Shown here: positions 17,396 to 28,000 of the stretch, one piece after another
Layout: each line of letters begins with the position of its first letter
How positions within the stretch are numbered: position 1 is the first letter of the stretch
NCBI GenBank assembly: GCA_046347015.1
Contig: JAXMHA010000003.1
Span: 62,001 to 126,000 of the forward strand
Origin: Dokdonella_A sp046347015
GTDB lineage: Bacteria; Pseudomonadota; Gammaproteobacteria; Xanthomonadales; Rhodanobacteraceae
DNA: 64,000 nucleotides
Direction: 5' to 3'
Program-made: the position numbers and the translations under genes
The notes under the pieces: model-generated
The model's database searches: none
Told to the model about the DNA's origin: nothing
What the model saw: the letters and a program-made list of their open reading frames with translations, nothing else

Positions 17396-19270
17396 ATGAA
17401 CCAGTTCCGCCTGCTCGCCAAGCGCCGCTTCGCGCCGTTCTTCGCGACGCAGGCGCTGTCCGCGTTCAACGACAACGCGTTCCGGCAGGCGACGATCGTG
17501 CTGATCGCGTTCCAGCTCGGCTTGTCGGACGAGCGCGTCGGGTTCTATTCGAACCTGGCGCCGGCATTGTTCATCCTGCCGTTCTTCCTGTTCTCGGCGA
17601 CGGCCGGGCAGCTCGCCGAGAAGTTCGAGAAGCAGCGGTTGATCCGCTACGTAAAGCTGTTCGAAATCGGCGCGATGGTGCTGGCAGCCTGGGGCTTCCA
17701 CATCGCGAGCCCCGCGGTGCTGCTGACGGTGCTGTTCCTGATGGGCCTCCACTCGACCGTATTCGGGCCGATCAAGTACGCGATCCTGCCGCAGGTGCTG
17801 GGACGCGACGAACTGGTCGGCGGCAACGGACTGGTGGAAACCGGCACGTCGCTCGCGATCCTGATCGGGATGATCGCGGGCGGAGCGGCGATGGCGGCGG
17901 CCGGCGCCGGCGTCGCGCTGGCATCGACGCTGGTGATCGGCACCGCGGTGGCGGGCTTCGCGGCCAGCCTGATGATCCCGCGGGTTCCGGCGGCGGCGCC
18001 GGGCCTCAAGCTCGAATGGAATCCATTCGTCGAGAGCGTGCGCGTGATCCGCCTCGTGACGAAGCAGCGCGCGGTATTCAACGCCGTACTCGGCATTTCG
18101 TGGTTCTGGTTCTTCGGCGGCGTCGTGACGGCGCAGTTGCCGAACTACACCAAGCTGTACCTCGGCGGCGGCGCCAGCGTCGAGATCCTCGTGCTGACGC
18201 TGTTCTCGATCGGCGTCGGCGTCGGCTCGTTGCTGTGCGAGAAGCTCTCCGGGCACCAGGTCGAGATCGGCCTCGTTCCGCTCGGTGCGTTCGGCATGAC
18301 GCTGTTCGGCGTGCTGCTCTACTTCGCGCAGCACGAACCCGCTTCCGTGCGTGGTCTCGATTGGCTCGCGTTCCTGACGGCGCCCGGCCACTGGTGGATC
18401 GCGCTCGACCTCGCGCTGCTCGGGCTGTTCGCGGGCTTCTTCATCGTGCCGTTGTTCGCGCTGGTGCAAAGCCGCAGCGCGCCCGACGAAGTGTCGCGCG
18501 TCATCGCGGGCAACAACATCTTCAACGCCGTGTTCCTCGTCGCCGCGGCGGTGTTCGGTCTCGGCCTGTTGCACGCCGGACTCGACGTTCCGCAACTGTT
18601 CCTGGTCGCGGCGCTCGCGAACGCCGCGGTCACGCTGTGGATCTTCATGCTGGTCCCGGAATTCCTGATGCGCTTCGTCGCCTGGCTGCTGATCAGCCTG
18701 CTGTATCGCGTGCGCATCGATGGCGCCGGCCGGATTCCCGACGAAGGTCCGGTGCTGCTCGTCTGCAACCATGTCAGCTACATGGACGCGCTGATCATCA
18801 TGGCCAGCGTGCGCCGACCAATCCGGTTCGTCATGTACCACAGGATCTTCCGCGTCCCGATCCTGAGCTTCGTGTTCCGCACCGCGAAAGCGATCCCGAT
18901 CGCCGGCGCCGGCGAAGACCGGGCATTGCTCGCGCGCGCCTTCGATTCGATCGACGCAGCCCTCGCCGCGGGCGAAGCCGTCTGTGTGTTCCCCGAAGGC
19001 GGCCTGACGGTTGACGGTGAAATCGCGCCGTTTCGGCGTGGCGTCGAGAAGATCCTCGAACGGCGTCCGGTGCCGGTAGTGCCGATGGCCTTGCGCGGGC
19101 TCTGGGCCAGCATGTGGAGCCGCCGGGATTCGAGCCTGCACCGCGCACGGCTTCCGCGGCGCTTTCGCGCCCATGTCGAACTCCTCGTCGGCGACGCCGT
19201 CGATGGCGGCCGAACCGATGCCGCCGACCTCGAGGCACGGGTACGAGGGCTGCGTGGAGCGATGGCGTGA
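17396..19270 (+). CDS. MFS lysophospholipid transporter fused to a 1-acylglycerol-3-phosphate acyltransferase domain
   Basis: This 624-residue protein has two parts. Residues 1-410 form an MFS transporter of the LplT type (FFATQALSAFNDNAFRQA, about 12 membrane segments). Residues 430-620 form a PlsC acyltransferase with the catalytic NHxxxxD motif in CNHVSYMDALI, plus VFPEGGLTVDGE and VPMALRGLW. By analogy with LplT-Aas it would flip lysophospholipids inward and re-acylate them, but the acyl-ACP synthetase domain of Aas is absent. ATG 17396 directly precedes the first membrane helix. Confidence 0.9.
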   Translation: MNQFRLLAKRRFAPFFATQALSAFNDNAFRQATIVLIAFQLGLSDERVGFYSNLAPALFILPFFLFSATAGQLAEKFEKQRLIRYVKLFEIGAMVLAAWGFHIASPAVLLTVLFLMGLHSTVFGPIKYAILPQVLGRDELVGGNGLVETGTSLAILIGMIAGGAAMAAAGAGVALASTLVIGTAVAGFAASLMIPRVPAAAPGLKLEWNPFVESVRVIRLVTKQRAVFNAVLGISWFWFFGGVVTAQLPNYTKLYLGGGASVEILVLTLFSIGVGVGSLLCEKLSGHQVEIGLVPLGAFGMTLFGVLLYFAQHEPASVRGLDWLAFLTAPGHWWIALDLALLGLFAGFFIVPLFALVQSRSAPDEVSRVIAGNNIFNAVFLVAAAVFGLGLLHAGLDVPQLFLVAALANAAVTLWIFMLVPEFLMRFVAWLLISLLYRVRIDGAGRIPDEGPVLLVCNHVSYMDALIIMASVRRPIRFVMYHRIFRVPILSFVFRTAKAIPIAGAGEDRALLARAFDSIDAALAAGEAVCVFPEGGLTVDGEIAPFRRGVEKILERRPVPVVPMALRGLWASMWSRRDSSLHRARLPRRFRAHVELLVGDAVDGGRTDAADLEARVRGLRGAMA

Positions 19271-19350
19271 CGACGCAACAAGCAGGCCGGATGCCGGTCG
19301 AAAGGCGTACCGGGTGATTCGACGGCCGGCTCTGGCCGTACAATGCCGGC

Positions 19351-20067
19351 ATGCGTTCGGACGTCGTCCGCCTGTTCCAGACCCTGCCGCACACATGCGG
19401 CTATTTCGGCGACCGTACGGCACAGAATGTCGTCATCGATCCGAGCGCGCCGCAACTCCCGAGGATCTACGACCTCGCGCTGGCACGCGGCTACCGCAGG
19501 GCCGGCGGGCATGTCTACTTCCCGCGCTGCGCGCATTGCCGTGCCTGCATCGCGTGCCGCGTTCCGGTGGACCGCTTCAGCGCCGATCGCAGCCAGCGCC
19601 GGTGCGGGGACCGCAACGCGGACCTCGATGTCAGCATTGCATCGGCCCGTTACAGCGACGAGCATTTCGAACTGTACTCGCGCTACCTCGGCGACCGGCA
19701 TTGCGGCGGCGGCATGGACGACGCGCGCCCCGAAGACTTTTCGCGGTTCCTGTACACCGCGTGGAGCCCGACGCGCTTCATCGAGTTCAGGCTGCACCAG
19801 CGGCTCGTCGCGTCGGCGGTCACGGATTTCTGCGCTGCGGGCCTGTCGGCCGTTTACACGTACTTCGATCCCGGACTCGCCTCGCGCAGCCTCGGGACAT
19901 TCGCGATCATGAAGCAGATCGAGATCGCGCGCCGAAACCGCCTGCCGCACGTCTACCTCGGCTTCTGGATCCGACGCCACCCGAAGATGGACTACAAGGC
20001 CCGCTTCCGCCCGCTCGAAATCCTCGACGGCGGCCACTGGCGGGATCTCGATCCAGGGGAAGCCTGA
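19351..20067 (+). CDS. bpt: aspartate/glutamate leucyltransferase (bacterial N-degron pathway)
   Basis: This 238-residue protein carries the Bpt/Ate1 hallmarks: CGYFGDRTAQNVVID, the Cys cluster CAHCRACIACRVPV, CGGGMDDARPEDF, and LGFWIRRHPKMDYKARF. Bpt transfers leucine to N-terminal Asp/Glu so that ClpS/ClpAP can degrade the protein. It ends 19 bases before the CHAT-TPR gene on the same strand, so the two may share a transcript. Confidence 0.93.
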   Translation: MRSDVVRLFQTLPHTCGYFGDRTAQNVVIDPSAPQLPRIYDLALARGYRRAGGHVYFPRCAHCRACIACRVPVDRFSADRSQRRCGDRNADLDVSIASARYSDEHFELYSRYLGDRHCGGGMDDARPEDFSRFLYTAWSPTRFIEFRLHQRLVASAVTDFCAAGLSAVYTYFDPGLASRSLGTFAIMKQIEIARRNRLPHVYLGFWIRRHPKMDYKARFRPLEILDGGHWRDLDPGEA

Positions 20068-20086
20068 CAGGGAGATACCGTCGGCC

Positions 20087-23000
20087 ATGACTGGCGGGGC
20101 AGGCTCCGGTTGCAGTCATTGGTTCGTTCGCGCGGCGTTCCGCGTCCTGCTCGCGCTTGCCTGCGGTCCGCTCGCGGCTGCTCCGTTGACGCTCGAACCC
20201 GGTACCGCGCGGGAGGTGTCGATCGACGCGGGGCAAACCGCGGATGTCCATGTCACGTTGCGCCCCGGCCAGGCGGCGGGATTCACCCTGCAACAACTGG
20301 ACGCAACCGTGAACGTCCGCAAGATGGCTGGGCCCGGCACACCGTCACCGTTGTACCAGAATGACGCCGGCCAGTCGGCGCGATTGCGGCTGACGCTGGT
20401 AGCCGATACGCACTCGTCGTGGACGCTCCGACTCGCGGCGACCGACACGGCACGGCCAGCGCGGATCCGCGCCGCGCTGACGTCGGTCCGCGCCGCGACG
20501 CACTCCGACAGCGAGCGGGCACTGGCGGAAAACGCGTTGGCCGAAGCCGAGACGCTGCGGCGCGCGGTCCTCCAGATCGGACCGGGCAGCGAGGCCGCAT
20601 CGCGCATCGCCACCATCGCCCGCTCGAAATTCGATGCCGCGCGCGCGCACGCCCGGGCGGCCGCGGACAACTGCCTCATGCTGGTGACGCTGGCCGACTG
20701 GTCCCGGCTCGACTACGCGATTGCCGACTACGCGGCCTCGGCTGCAACCGCGCGCCAAGCGCTGCGCCACACTTGCGGGCCCGATGACGATCCGGCGGCA
20801 GCGGCTGCACGGGCGGTGGCCGAGCGTACGCTCGGATCGGCTCTCGGCTATCTCGGCGACATGCTCGAGGCGACCGCGGCGCAAGAGCGTGCGCTGACGC
20901 TGTACCGCGTCACCGGTGACGCCCGCTACCAGGCAATGGCGCTCGGCAACCTCAGCGCCGACTACCGGGTGCTCGGCCGTACCAGCCAGGCGCTGCGGAC
21001 CGCGCACGAGGCACTGCAGCTTGCCGAGGCCGGTGGCAATGCGCGTGGTGCCGCGTTCGCGCGGGAAAGCATCGCGGCGATCCACCTGCAACGCGGCGAA
21101 CTGTCGCAAGCACTCGAAAACTATCGTGTAACGCTCGACGCCCTCGAAAAGGCGCCTTACCCGATGCTGTCCGGAATGGCCTGGAACGACCTCGGCCTCC
21201 TGCATGGACAACTCGGGGACACGACAGCCGCGCTCGACGCCTTCCACGAGGCGGAGTCCGCGTGGCTATCCGCGAACGATCGGGGCGGCCTTGCCGAAAC
21301 CTGGATCAACGAAGCCGACCTCGCACTCGATTCGGGCAATGCCGCGCGCGCGGAGACGCTGTACCGGCAAGCACTCGACTACGACTCCGCCAACCGCCTG
21401 CAGCGCGAGCTGGCCCACGCCACAGGCGGACTCGGCCGCGTCGCCTTGGCGCGGGGCGATTTCGCCGCGGCCCGGCGCCAGTTCGAACAGCAACGCGCGA
21501 TCGCCGTGGCCGTCGGATCGACCGCGGAAACCATCGCCGCATGGCAAGGACTCGGCGAGCTCGCCCTGCGCCAACATCGCGACGCCGATGCCAAGCGCGC
21601 TTTCACCGAGGCAGCGGCGACCGCCAGACAGTCCGGCGACCGGTCGTCGGAAGCAGCCGCCATCGCCGGCCGGGCACGCGCCGAAGAAGCCCGGGGGCGC
21701 TTCGACGCGGCCCTCGCCGCGATCGAGGCGACGCTCGCGATCGTCGAGGACCTGCACGCGCAGATCACCGAGCCCGCGCTCGCGACATCCTATTTCAGCG
21801 TACAACGTACGTATTACGAGCAGACCATCGACATCCTGCTCGCACTCGATCGCCGGCATCCCGGCCGGCACTACGCCGATCGCGCACTGGAAGTCGCCGA
21901 GCGCGCGCGGGCGCGTTCGCTGCAGCAGTTGCTGGCGCAGAAGACGATCCGGCTCGACGCCACGATCGACTCGGCGCTGCTCGAAGCCGAGCGCGATGCC
22001 GAGGATGCCTTGCGGCAAGCCGCCTGGCACCGGAACCAGCTCGCCGCCAACGCCAGTCCGATGGAACATGCAGCCGTTGCGCGGGAAATCGACGCGGCCG
22101 ATGCGGCGGTGGATCGCGCGCGTGGCCGCATTCTTGCCGCCTATCCGCGCTATGCAGCGCTGGCCGATCCCCCACGCCTCGATGTCACCGCGATGCAGCG
22201 CCTACTCGGCCCGGACGCCGTGTTGCTCGAGTATTGGCTTGGCGCCGCACAAAGCCATCTCTGGTTCGTCGACGGCAGTGGCGTGACGGCCTACACGTTG
22301 CCGGCAGGCGCCAGGATCAATGCGGTCGTGCAGCACCTGCGCGCCTCCGTGCTGCGTGCAGCGCCGTCCGATGCGGCGCAACCGATCGCGGCGCTGGTCG
22401 CTCGCGAGCGGCAGGCCCGGCAGGAATCGGCGCGCCTCGCCGCCGATCTCGCACGCACCGTGCTTGCCCCGGCCGCGAAACGGATCGGCCAGCGCACCGT
22501 CGTGATCGTCGCCGACGGCGACCTGCAGCTCGTTCCGTTCGCGTTGCTGGAAACGGGAGCCGGTGGACCGTACCGGTTCGCGTACCTGCCATCTCTCGGC
22601 GCGTTGCGGGCGATGCGCGCCGCGCCGAAGCCGGCCACGGTGCCGGACGCCATTGCCGTGTTCGCCGATCCGGTGCTGCACGCCGACGATCCCCGAATCG
22701 ATGCACCGCCGAACCAGAGCCAAAGCGCTTCGGCGGACGCAGCGGCGACGGTGACGCCGGCGCTCGATGCGCTGCCGCCGCTACCGTTCACGAACCGGGA
22801 GGCTCGCGCCATCGTGGATGCCGCGGCTCCAGCCCGCGTGCACGTCGCGCTCGGCCTCGAGGCGAACCGCCCCGCTGCGCTTGCCCTCGACTGGATGCCC
22901 TACAGGTACATCCATTTCGCGACCCACGCGATGATCGACCTCCGCCACCCGGATCTGTCGGGGATCGTGCTGTCGCGGTTCGACAGCCACCGCCACGCCG

Positions 23001-23350
23001 GGGACGGCCTGCTGGGGATGAACGACATCTATTCGCTCCGGATGGACGCCCGCCTCGTCGTGCTCGGTGTCTGCGACTCGGCGATTGGCAAGCCGGCGGG
23101 GCCCGAAGGCCTGTTCAGCCTGTCGCGGGCGTTCTTTTATGCCGGTGCGGACCGGGTGCTGGCCAGTCTGTGGCCGGTCGACGACCAGGCCAGCGCCACG
23201 TTCATGGCCGCGTTCTATCGCGAGTTGCTGAGGGAGCACGCGACACCGGACGAGTCACTTGCAGCCGCGCAACGATCGCTGCGCACGGATCCCCGTTTCG
23301 CCGCGCCATACTATTGGGCGGGATTCGTGTTGCAGGGTGACTGGCGGTGA
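20087..23350 (+). CDS. exported CHAT (caspase-like) protease with PPC-like and TPR domains
   Basis: This 1087-residue protein starts with a likely Sec signal (VLLALACGPLAAA, cleavage near residue 32). A PPC-like beta domain follows (about 35-130), then helical TPR repeats (about 180-580, for example ALGNLSADYRVLGRTSQAL). The C-terminal CHAT domain has the dyad His947 (IHFATHA) and Cys996 (VLGVCDSAIGK), then GLFSLSRAFFYAGADRVLAS. CHAT proteins are clan CD cysteine peptidases. Export would put it in the periplasm or outside. Its stop overlaps the GTG start of the sigma-like gene (GTGA). Confidence 0.85.
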   Translation: MTGGAGSGCSHWFVRAAFRVLLALACGPLAAAPLTLEPGTAREVSIDAGQTADVHVTLRPGQAAGFTLQQLDATVNVRKMAGPGTPSPLYQNDAGQSARLRLTLVADTHSSWTLRLAATDTARPARIRAALTSVRAATHSDSERALAENALAEAETLRRAVLQIGPGSEAASRIATIARSKFDAARAHARAAADNCLMLVTLADWSRLDYAIADYAASAATARQALRHTCGPDDDPAAAAARAVAERTLGSALGYLGDMLEATAAQERALTLYRVTGDARYQAMALGNLSADYRVLGRTSQALRTAHEALQLAEAGGNARGAAFARESIAAIHLQRGELSQALENYRVTLDALEKAPYPMLSGMAWNDLGLLHGQLGDTTAALDAFHEAESAWLSANDRGGLAETWINEADLALDSGNAARAETLYRQALDYDSANRLQRELAHATGGLGRVALARGDFAAARRQFEQQRAIAVAVGSTAETIAAWQGLGELALRQHRDADAKRAFTEAAATARQSGDRSSEAAAIAGRARAEEARGRFDAALAAIEATLAIVEDLHAQITEPALATSYFSVQRTYYEQTIDILLALDRRHPGRHYADRALEVAERARARSLQQLLAQKTIRLDATIDSALLEAERDAEDALRQAAWHRNQLAANASPMEHAAVAREIDAADAAVDRARGRILAAYPRYAALADPPRLDVTAMQRLLGPDAVLLEYWLGAAQSHLWFVDGSGVTAYTLPAGARINAVVQHLRASVLRAAPSDAAQPIAALVARERQARQESARLAADLARTVLAPAAKRIGQRTVVIVADGDLQLVPFALLETGAGGPYRFAYLPSLGALRAMRAAPKPATVPDAIAVFADPVLHADDPRIDAPPNQSQSASADAAATVTPALDALPPLPFTNREARAIVDAAAPARVHVALGLEANRPAALALDWMPYRYIHFATHAMIDLRHPDLSGIVLSRFDSHRHAGDGLLGMNDIYSLRMDARLVVLGVCDSAIGKPAGPEGLFSLSRAFFYAGADRVLASLWPVDDQASATFMAAFYRELLREHATPDESLAAAQRSLRTDPRFAAPYYWAGFVLQGDWR

Positions 23351-24057
23351 ACGACGCGCCACAAGGTCGGCTCTCCAGTCCCACCATCGCGTGGTCGCAA
23401 GATATTGATCCCGACGCCCAGGCATCGTTTGCGACACTCATCAGGCGACTCGCCCTCGGCGGCGGCGATTCCGCCGTGGAGTACGAGCGCCTGCGTCGAC
23501 GCCTGGTCGTGCTGCTGCGTCGCCACGAGCCCGTACACGCCGAAGCGCTGGCGGATGTCGCGCTTGACCGGCTCGGCCGCCGGCTCAACGATGGCACTGC
23601 CGTCGACGACCCTTGCGGCTATGTCCTCGGCATCGCGCGCAAACTGGTGATGGAGGCCGGCGAGCGCAGGCAGCGCGAGCAACGCATGTTCGATGACCCG
23701 TCGTTCACGGCGCACGGGAGCGATCCGGACCATGCCGACGAGCGGCTGCTCGCTGCCCTCGGGAAATGCCTCGATCGGCTTTCGGCTGCACAGCGCGAAT
23801 TCATCCTCGCCTACTACAACGCCGACGGTGCCGCGAGGATCGAGGACCGGCAACGCCTGGCCCGAGCGGACGGCGTGTCGCTCAATGCGCTTCGCAATCG
23901 CGCCTTGCGGCTGCGCGAGGCCCTCGAGCGATGCGCGCGCCAAGTGCTCGCCGGCGGCTTGGCGCGTGATGAAACGGACGTCGCGGCCACCCAAGATGTC
24001 CCAATCCCGAATCGTGGGCACGAGCCACGCGAATCCGATGATGACCGAGACTCCTGA
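23347..24057 (+). CDS. ECF-like RNA polymerase sigma factor coupled to the CHAT protein
   Basis: The predicted 236-residue protein starts at GTG within the CHAT stop. Residues 40-110 resemble sigma region 2 of a divergent ECF group (YERLRRRLVVLLRRHE, ALADVALDRLGRRL, YVLGIARKLVMEAGERR). Residues 130-200 give region 4 (LDRLSAAQREFILAYYN, then GVSLNALRNRALRLREALE). Sigma-like proteins of this type are known beside CHAT-TPR genes in Acidobacteria and Myxococcota. It overlaps the anti-sigma-like gene by 20 bases. Loss of promoter binding cannot be excluded, because region 2.4 is hard to recognise. Confidence 0.7.
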   Translation: MNDAPQGRLSSPTIAWSQDIDPDAQASFATLIRRLALGGGDSAVEYERLRRRLVVLLRRHEPVHAEALADVALDRLGRRLNDGTAVDDPCGYVLGIARKLVMEAGERRQREQRMFDDPSFTAHGSDPDHADERLLAALGKCLDRLSAAQREFILAYYNADGAARIEDRQRLARADGVSLNALRNRALRLREALERCARQVLAGGLARDETDVAATQDVPIPNRGHEPRESDDDRDS

Positions 24058-24850
24058 CGACCTCCTTCGCGGCTGGCTCCTGCATCGGGTGTCGCAGGAC
24101 GAGGCAGCCGCAATGGAGCGCCGGATGCTGCTCGATCCGGTGCTGGCCGATCGTGTGCGGGAAGTCGAGTACGACCTGCTCGACGACGACGTGCGCGGTG
24201 CCCTCTCGAAAGCCGACCATGATGCCGTGCACAGGTACCTGCTGCGGGGGCCGGACGCCGCCGTCCGCATGGCGAGCGCGCGCGTGCTGGCATCGCGAGG
24301 AGCAGTGCAGGCCACGGCCAACGCGGCCATCTCGGCGTCGAAGCCCCCAGCGAACCACCCACCTGCACACGCAACGCCGCAGGCGCCGCTTCGTCACCGA
24401 TACGCGGCTCGCCGGGTAGCGTGGACCGGCGCGCTGGCCGCCAGCGCGGTCGTGATCGCGCTCCTTGCGTCGCGGTTCCCGCAGACGCCGGAGCCGGTGC
24501 AGCCGCCGGTCGACGGCGGCACCGTCGCCGATATCACGCTGTTCGCCAGCAGCGAGCGGGGAACTGCTCCCGCATCGCACCTGGCCATCCCGCACGCGGC
24601 GACCGCCATCCGGCTGCAGGTCGAAACGCCTGCAGGGGACGAGGCCAACGTCTACACCCTCAGCGTCGGCGGAACAACCGGTACCCGCTACGTTTCCGGA
24701 ACCCTCGCGCCAATGCAGGCGGGGCCGTACCACTACGTGCAAGCACTCGTGCCCGGCGCTTTCCTCGCTTCGGGTCCGCACGAAGTCACGTTGACACACG
24801 ACGGCAAGCAGGATCACGTTTGGCACATCACGATCGAACGCGGCGGTTGA
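24038..24850 (+). CDS. single-pass membrane protein, anti-sigma-like
   Basis: ATG 24038 (or 24041) gives about 270 residues. The cytoplasmic N-terminus (about 1-90: LLRGWLLHRVSQDEAAAMER, RVREVEYDLLDDDVRGAL) resembles anti-sigma domains without a zinc motif. An Ala/Pro-rich linker follows, then one membrane segment (about residues 130-147, GALAASAVVIALLAS) and an extracytoplasmic beta-rich domain. Position directly after a sigma-like gene with a 20-base overlap supports an anti-sigma role; direct evidence is lacking. Confidence 0.68.
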   Translation: MMTETPDDLLRGWLLHRVSQDEAAAMERRMLLDPVLADRVREVEYDLLDDDVRGALSKADHDAVHRYLLRGPDAAVRMASARVLASRGAVQATANAAISASKPPANHPPAHATPQAPLRHRYAARRVAWTGALAASAVVIALLASRFPQTPEPVQPPVDGGTVADITLFASSERGTAPASHLAIPHAATAIRLQVETPAGDEANVYTLSVGGTTGTRYVSGTLAPMQAGPYHYVQALVPGAFLASGPHEVTLTHDGKQDHVWHITIERGG

Positions 24851-25051
24851 GGCACTACGTGGCTTGATCGAAGCTGCCCGCACGGAGCAACTGCACCATC
24901 CGGCCGGCAGCCGGGTATCCGCAATCCGGCGAGCGTGATGGATCCCGGTTTTCTCCCACTCTGGTGGAGCCCCTCGATTGAGTGGGGCACCCGCGCGGCT
25001 GGCTCGCGCCACGCCACGTGGTTCTCGACCGCCGAGTCAAGGGAGGGTGTC

Positions 25052-28000
25052 GTGTCCGAACGTCCGTGCCCAGTGAACCCGTCACGCAGCTTCTTGTTGT
25101 CCGGCCGGGACCTGCTCCGGATCTTCGCTGCATGTGCCGTCATCGCGGTCGGCTCGATTCATCCGAGCCCGGCGCACTCGACGACGCCGACCACGGTCCC
25201 CTTGCCCGGCCATGTCCTCGATGCCATCAACCAGTCCTCGCCCGATCCTGCGGCAACGCCGCGGGATGCGGCCCCGCTGACCCTGACCATCACGCTGAAG
25301 CGCGACGACGAAACCGGATTCCAGCACTACCTCGAAGAGGTCCACGATCCGGCTTCGGCCACGTTCCGAAGGTTCCTGAAGCCGGAAGCGGTTTCCGACC
25401 GCTTTGGTCCGTCCCGGTCCGACTACGCGACAGTGCGCGACTGGTTCGTCAGTCAGGGATTCTCGCCCACCGCGGAATCCGCGAACCGGATGACGCTGAC
25501 CGTCACGGCCCCGGTCGCGGCAATCGAGCACGCACTTGCCGTCACGGTTCGGGGATACCGGCTGGGTGCCACCGAGTACCACGCCAACGACACCGACCCG
25601 ACCTTGCCGGCATCGATTGCGGACAAGGTGCAGGCGATCAGCGGGCTGTCCGATCTCGCAAGGCCCCAGCCGCAAATCGCGATCGTCGAGGCGTTTTGCC
25701 GGTTGAACTCGAAGATCATCTTCACTGCCGACGGCTACACACCCCCGACCGCGGAACAGATGTATCAGGAATGCCTGACCGCCGTGCGGGACATCGCCGT
25801 GTACTTTGGTGGCGGGGGTGGCATGGGCGCCGGAATCATCGACGGCGGCGCGAACGCCCCGGGATCGCCGCCGTGGCTCGCCATCGATGGCACCGGGCAG
25901 CGCATCGGCCTCGTCGAGTTCGATGCGTTCCACACCAGCGACGTCGCGGATTACCTCGCCATGGCCGGCCTCCCCGCGAGCCTGATCGACCAGCTCAGCA
26001 CGGTCGAGGTCAACGGCGGGACGTCTCCCGGTGCCGCCGAGGAAGAAGTCCTGCTCGACATCGACACCGTCCTGTCCGTCGCGCCCGGCGCCGACGTCGT
26101 CGTCTACGAGGGTTCGCCGAGCACGACCTACCAGCAGATGTTCAACGCGATGATCGGCGGGGGCGTGACGATCATCAGCAACAGCTGGTCCTCGTGCGAA
26201 GACCAGGTGACGCCGGCGGACGCGCAGAGCATCGATGCGATCCTTGCGACTGCGGCCGCATCCGGCATCACCGTGTTCAATGGCAGCGGTGACAGCGGCA
26301 GCACGTGCCTCGATGGCGCGGGCGGCACGATCGGCGTGCCGGCCGATTCACCCCACGCAACCGCAGTCGGTGGCACGACGTTGTCGGTCGGTGATGGCGG
26401 CACGTATGCGGGAGAGGCCTGGTGGAACGGTGTCGGCTCGACGCCGCAGACCGGCCAGGGCGGATTCGGTACCAGCCGCTATTTTGCGCGGCCTTCATAC
26501 CAGGACGGTCACACTGCATCGGCAACGCGCTCGGTGCCCGATGTCGTCATCAATGCCGACCCGGCCACCGGCGTGATGCTGTGCCAAGCCGACGCCGGAG
26601 GCTGCCCGACCGGACTCCAGTACGGCGGCACCAGCTACGCGGCGCCGTTGTGGGCGGGGCTGATGGCACGGATCAACCAGGCCCTCGGCCAGAACTTCGG
26701 TGCGCTGAACCCACAGGTCTATCCACTCGCCGGGTCGACCGCGTTCCATGGTGCGTCGTCGATGGGCAGCGACTTCACCCACGTCGGCATTGGCTCGCCG
26801 AATGCCAACGCGCTGGTTCTCGCGCTGAGTGGACAATCCGCCGGTCCGGTCAGCACGGGCACGTCGGGCGTGTACACCTACCTGAGTCCGGCGGTGGCGC
26901 TGACACCCTATTTTTCGGGTGTCCCGAACGATGGCGCGACCGCGGCAGGAATCGTCGTGGCCCTGCGTGACGCAGCCGGCAACCCGGTATCCGGCAAGAC
27001 CGTGCAATTGACCGCGAGCCCGGGCAGCCACGCGTCGATTTCTCCCGCCTCGGCAACCACTGACGCCGCCAATGGCACGGCGATCTTCGCCGTCACCGAC
27101 AGTGTCGCCGAATCGTTCTCGATCACCGCGACCGATGTGACCGATGGCATCACGTTGACCTCGCCTACGCCGGTGGTTTTCAACGTCGCGCCCGCCGCCG
27201 GTGCCAGCATCATGGCGTTCCCGACCACCGTCAACGCCGACGGCATCAGCACGACGACGATCACGGTCACGCTGCAGGATGCGCAGCAGCGTCCGACGCC
27301 CGGCAAGGTCATCAGCCTCGCCCAGGGCTCCGGCCGCTCCATCGTGTCCGGCCCGAACCCGCCAGTCACCGGAGCGAACGGGCAGATCTCGTTCACCGCG
27401 ACCGACGTCAACACCGAGACGGTCACCTACACCGCGGTCGATGTGACGGACGGCAACCTGCCGGTGCCGGGATCGGCCGTGGTGACCTTCCAGAATGGCG
27501 TCGGGTCGTGCGTCACGACCACGTTCACCGCGGCACCGGGCTATGCCCTGACGCCGTACGTGACCGGATTCTTCGCCCAGAATTTCTTCTACGGCAACGT
27601 GAACTTCGGTTGCGCGGGCACTGGCGGGGCCGCCTTCGACACGTCCGGTTCCATCTTCGCGACGGATTTCCCGACCGGCCAGTTGTTCCGCCTTCCGCCC
27701 GGCGGGGGCGCCGCGACCAGCCCATTGTCGACGCCGGGACCGACCATCGGTGGCCCGCCCATCTTCGGCCCCGATGGCAAGTTGTATGCGACCCACAGCG
27801 TGACGAGCAGCGGCTTCACGTCCGGCGACGTCGTCGAGCTCGACCCGGTCACCGGTGCGACGGTGCGCGTCCTCGCGTCGAACCTGACCTGCCCGCAGGC
27901 ACCGACGATCGATCCGATCAGTGGCGACTTGTTCTTTGCCGACGCCTGCACCGGAGCCGGCTCGGACAACCCGTCGATCTTCCGGATCGTCGATCCCTCA

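Noticed and set aside
17360..19423. 687-codon open frame antisense to the LplT-PlsC fusion
   Set aside because: Composition is low-complexity charged sequence; the plus-strand gene has clear membrane and acyltransferase motifs.
20087..23350. CHAT-TPR protein as a cytoplasmic anti-phage or programmed-death protease
   Set aside because: The N-terminal signal peptide and PPC-like domain favour an exported protein, and no nuclease, CRISPR or gasdermin gene is nearby.
24955..24986. Hairpin CCCACTC/GAGTGGG before the sedolisin gene as a terminator or riboswitch
   Set aside because: Only a 7-bp stem with an 18-nt loop, no U-tract and no conserved aptamer pattern.
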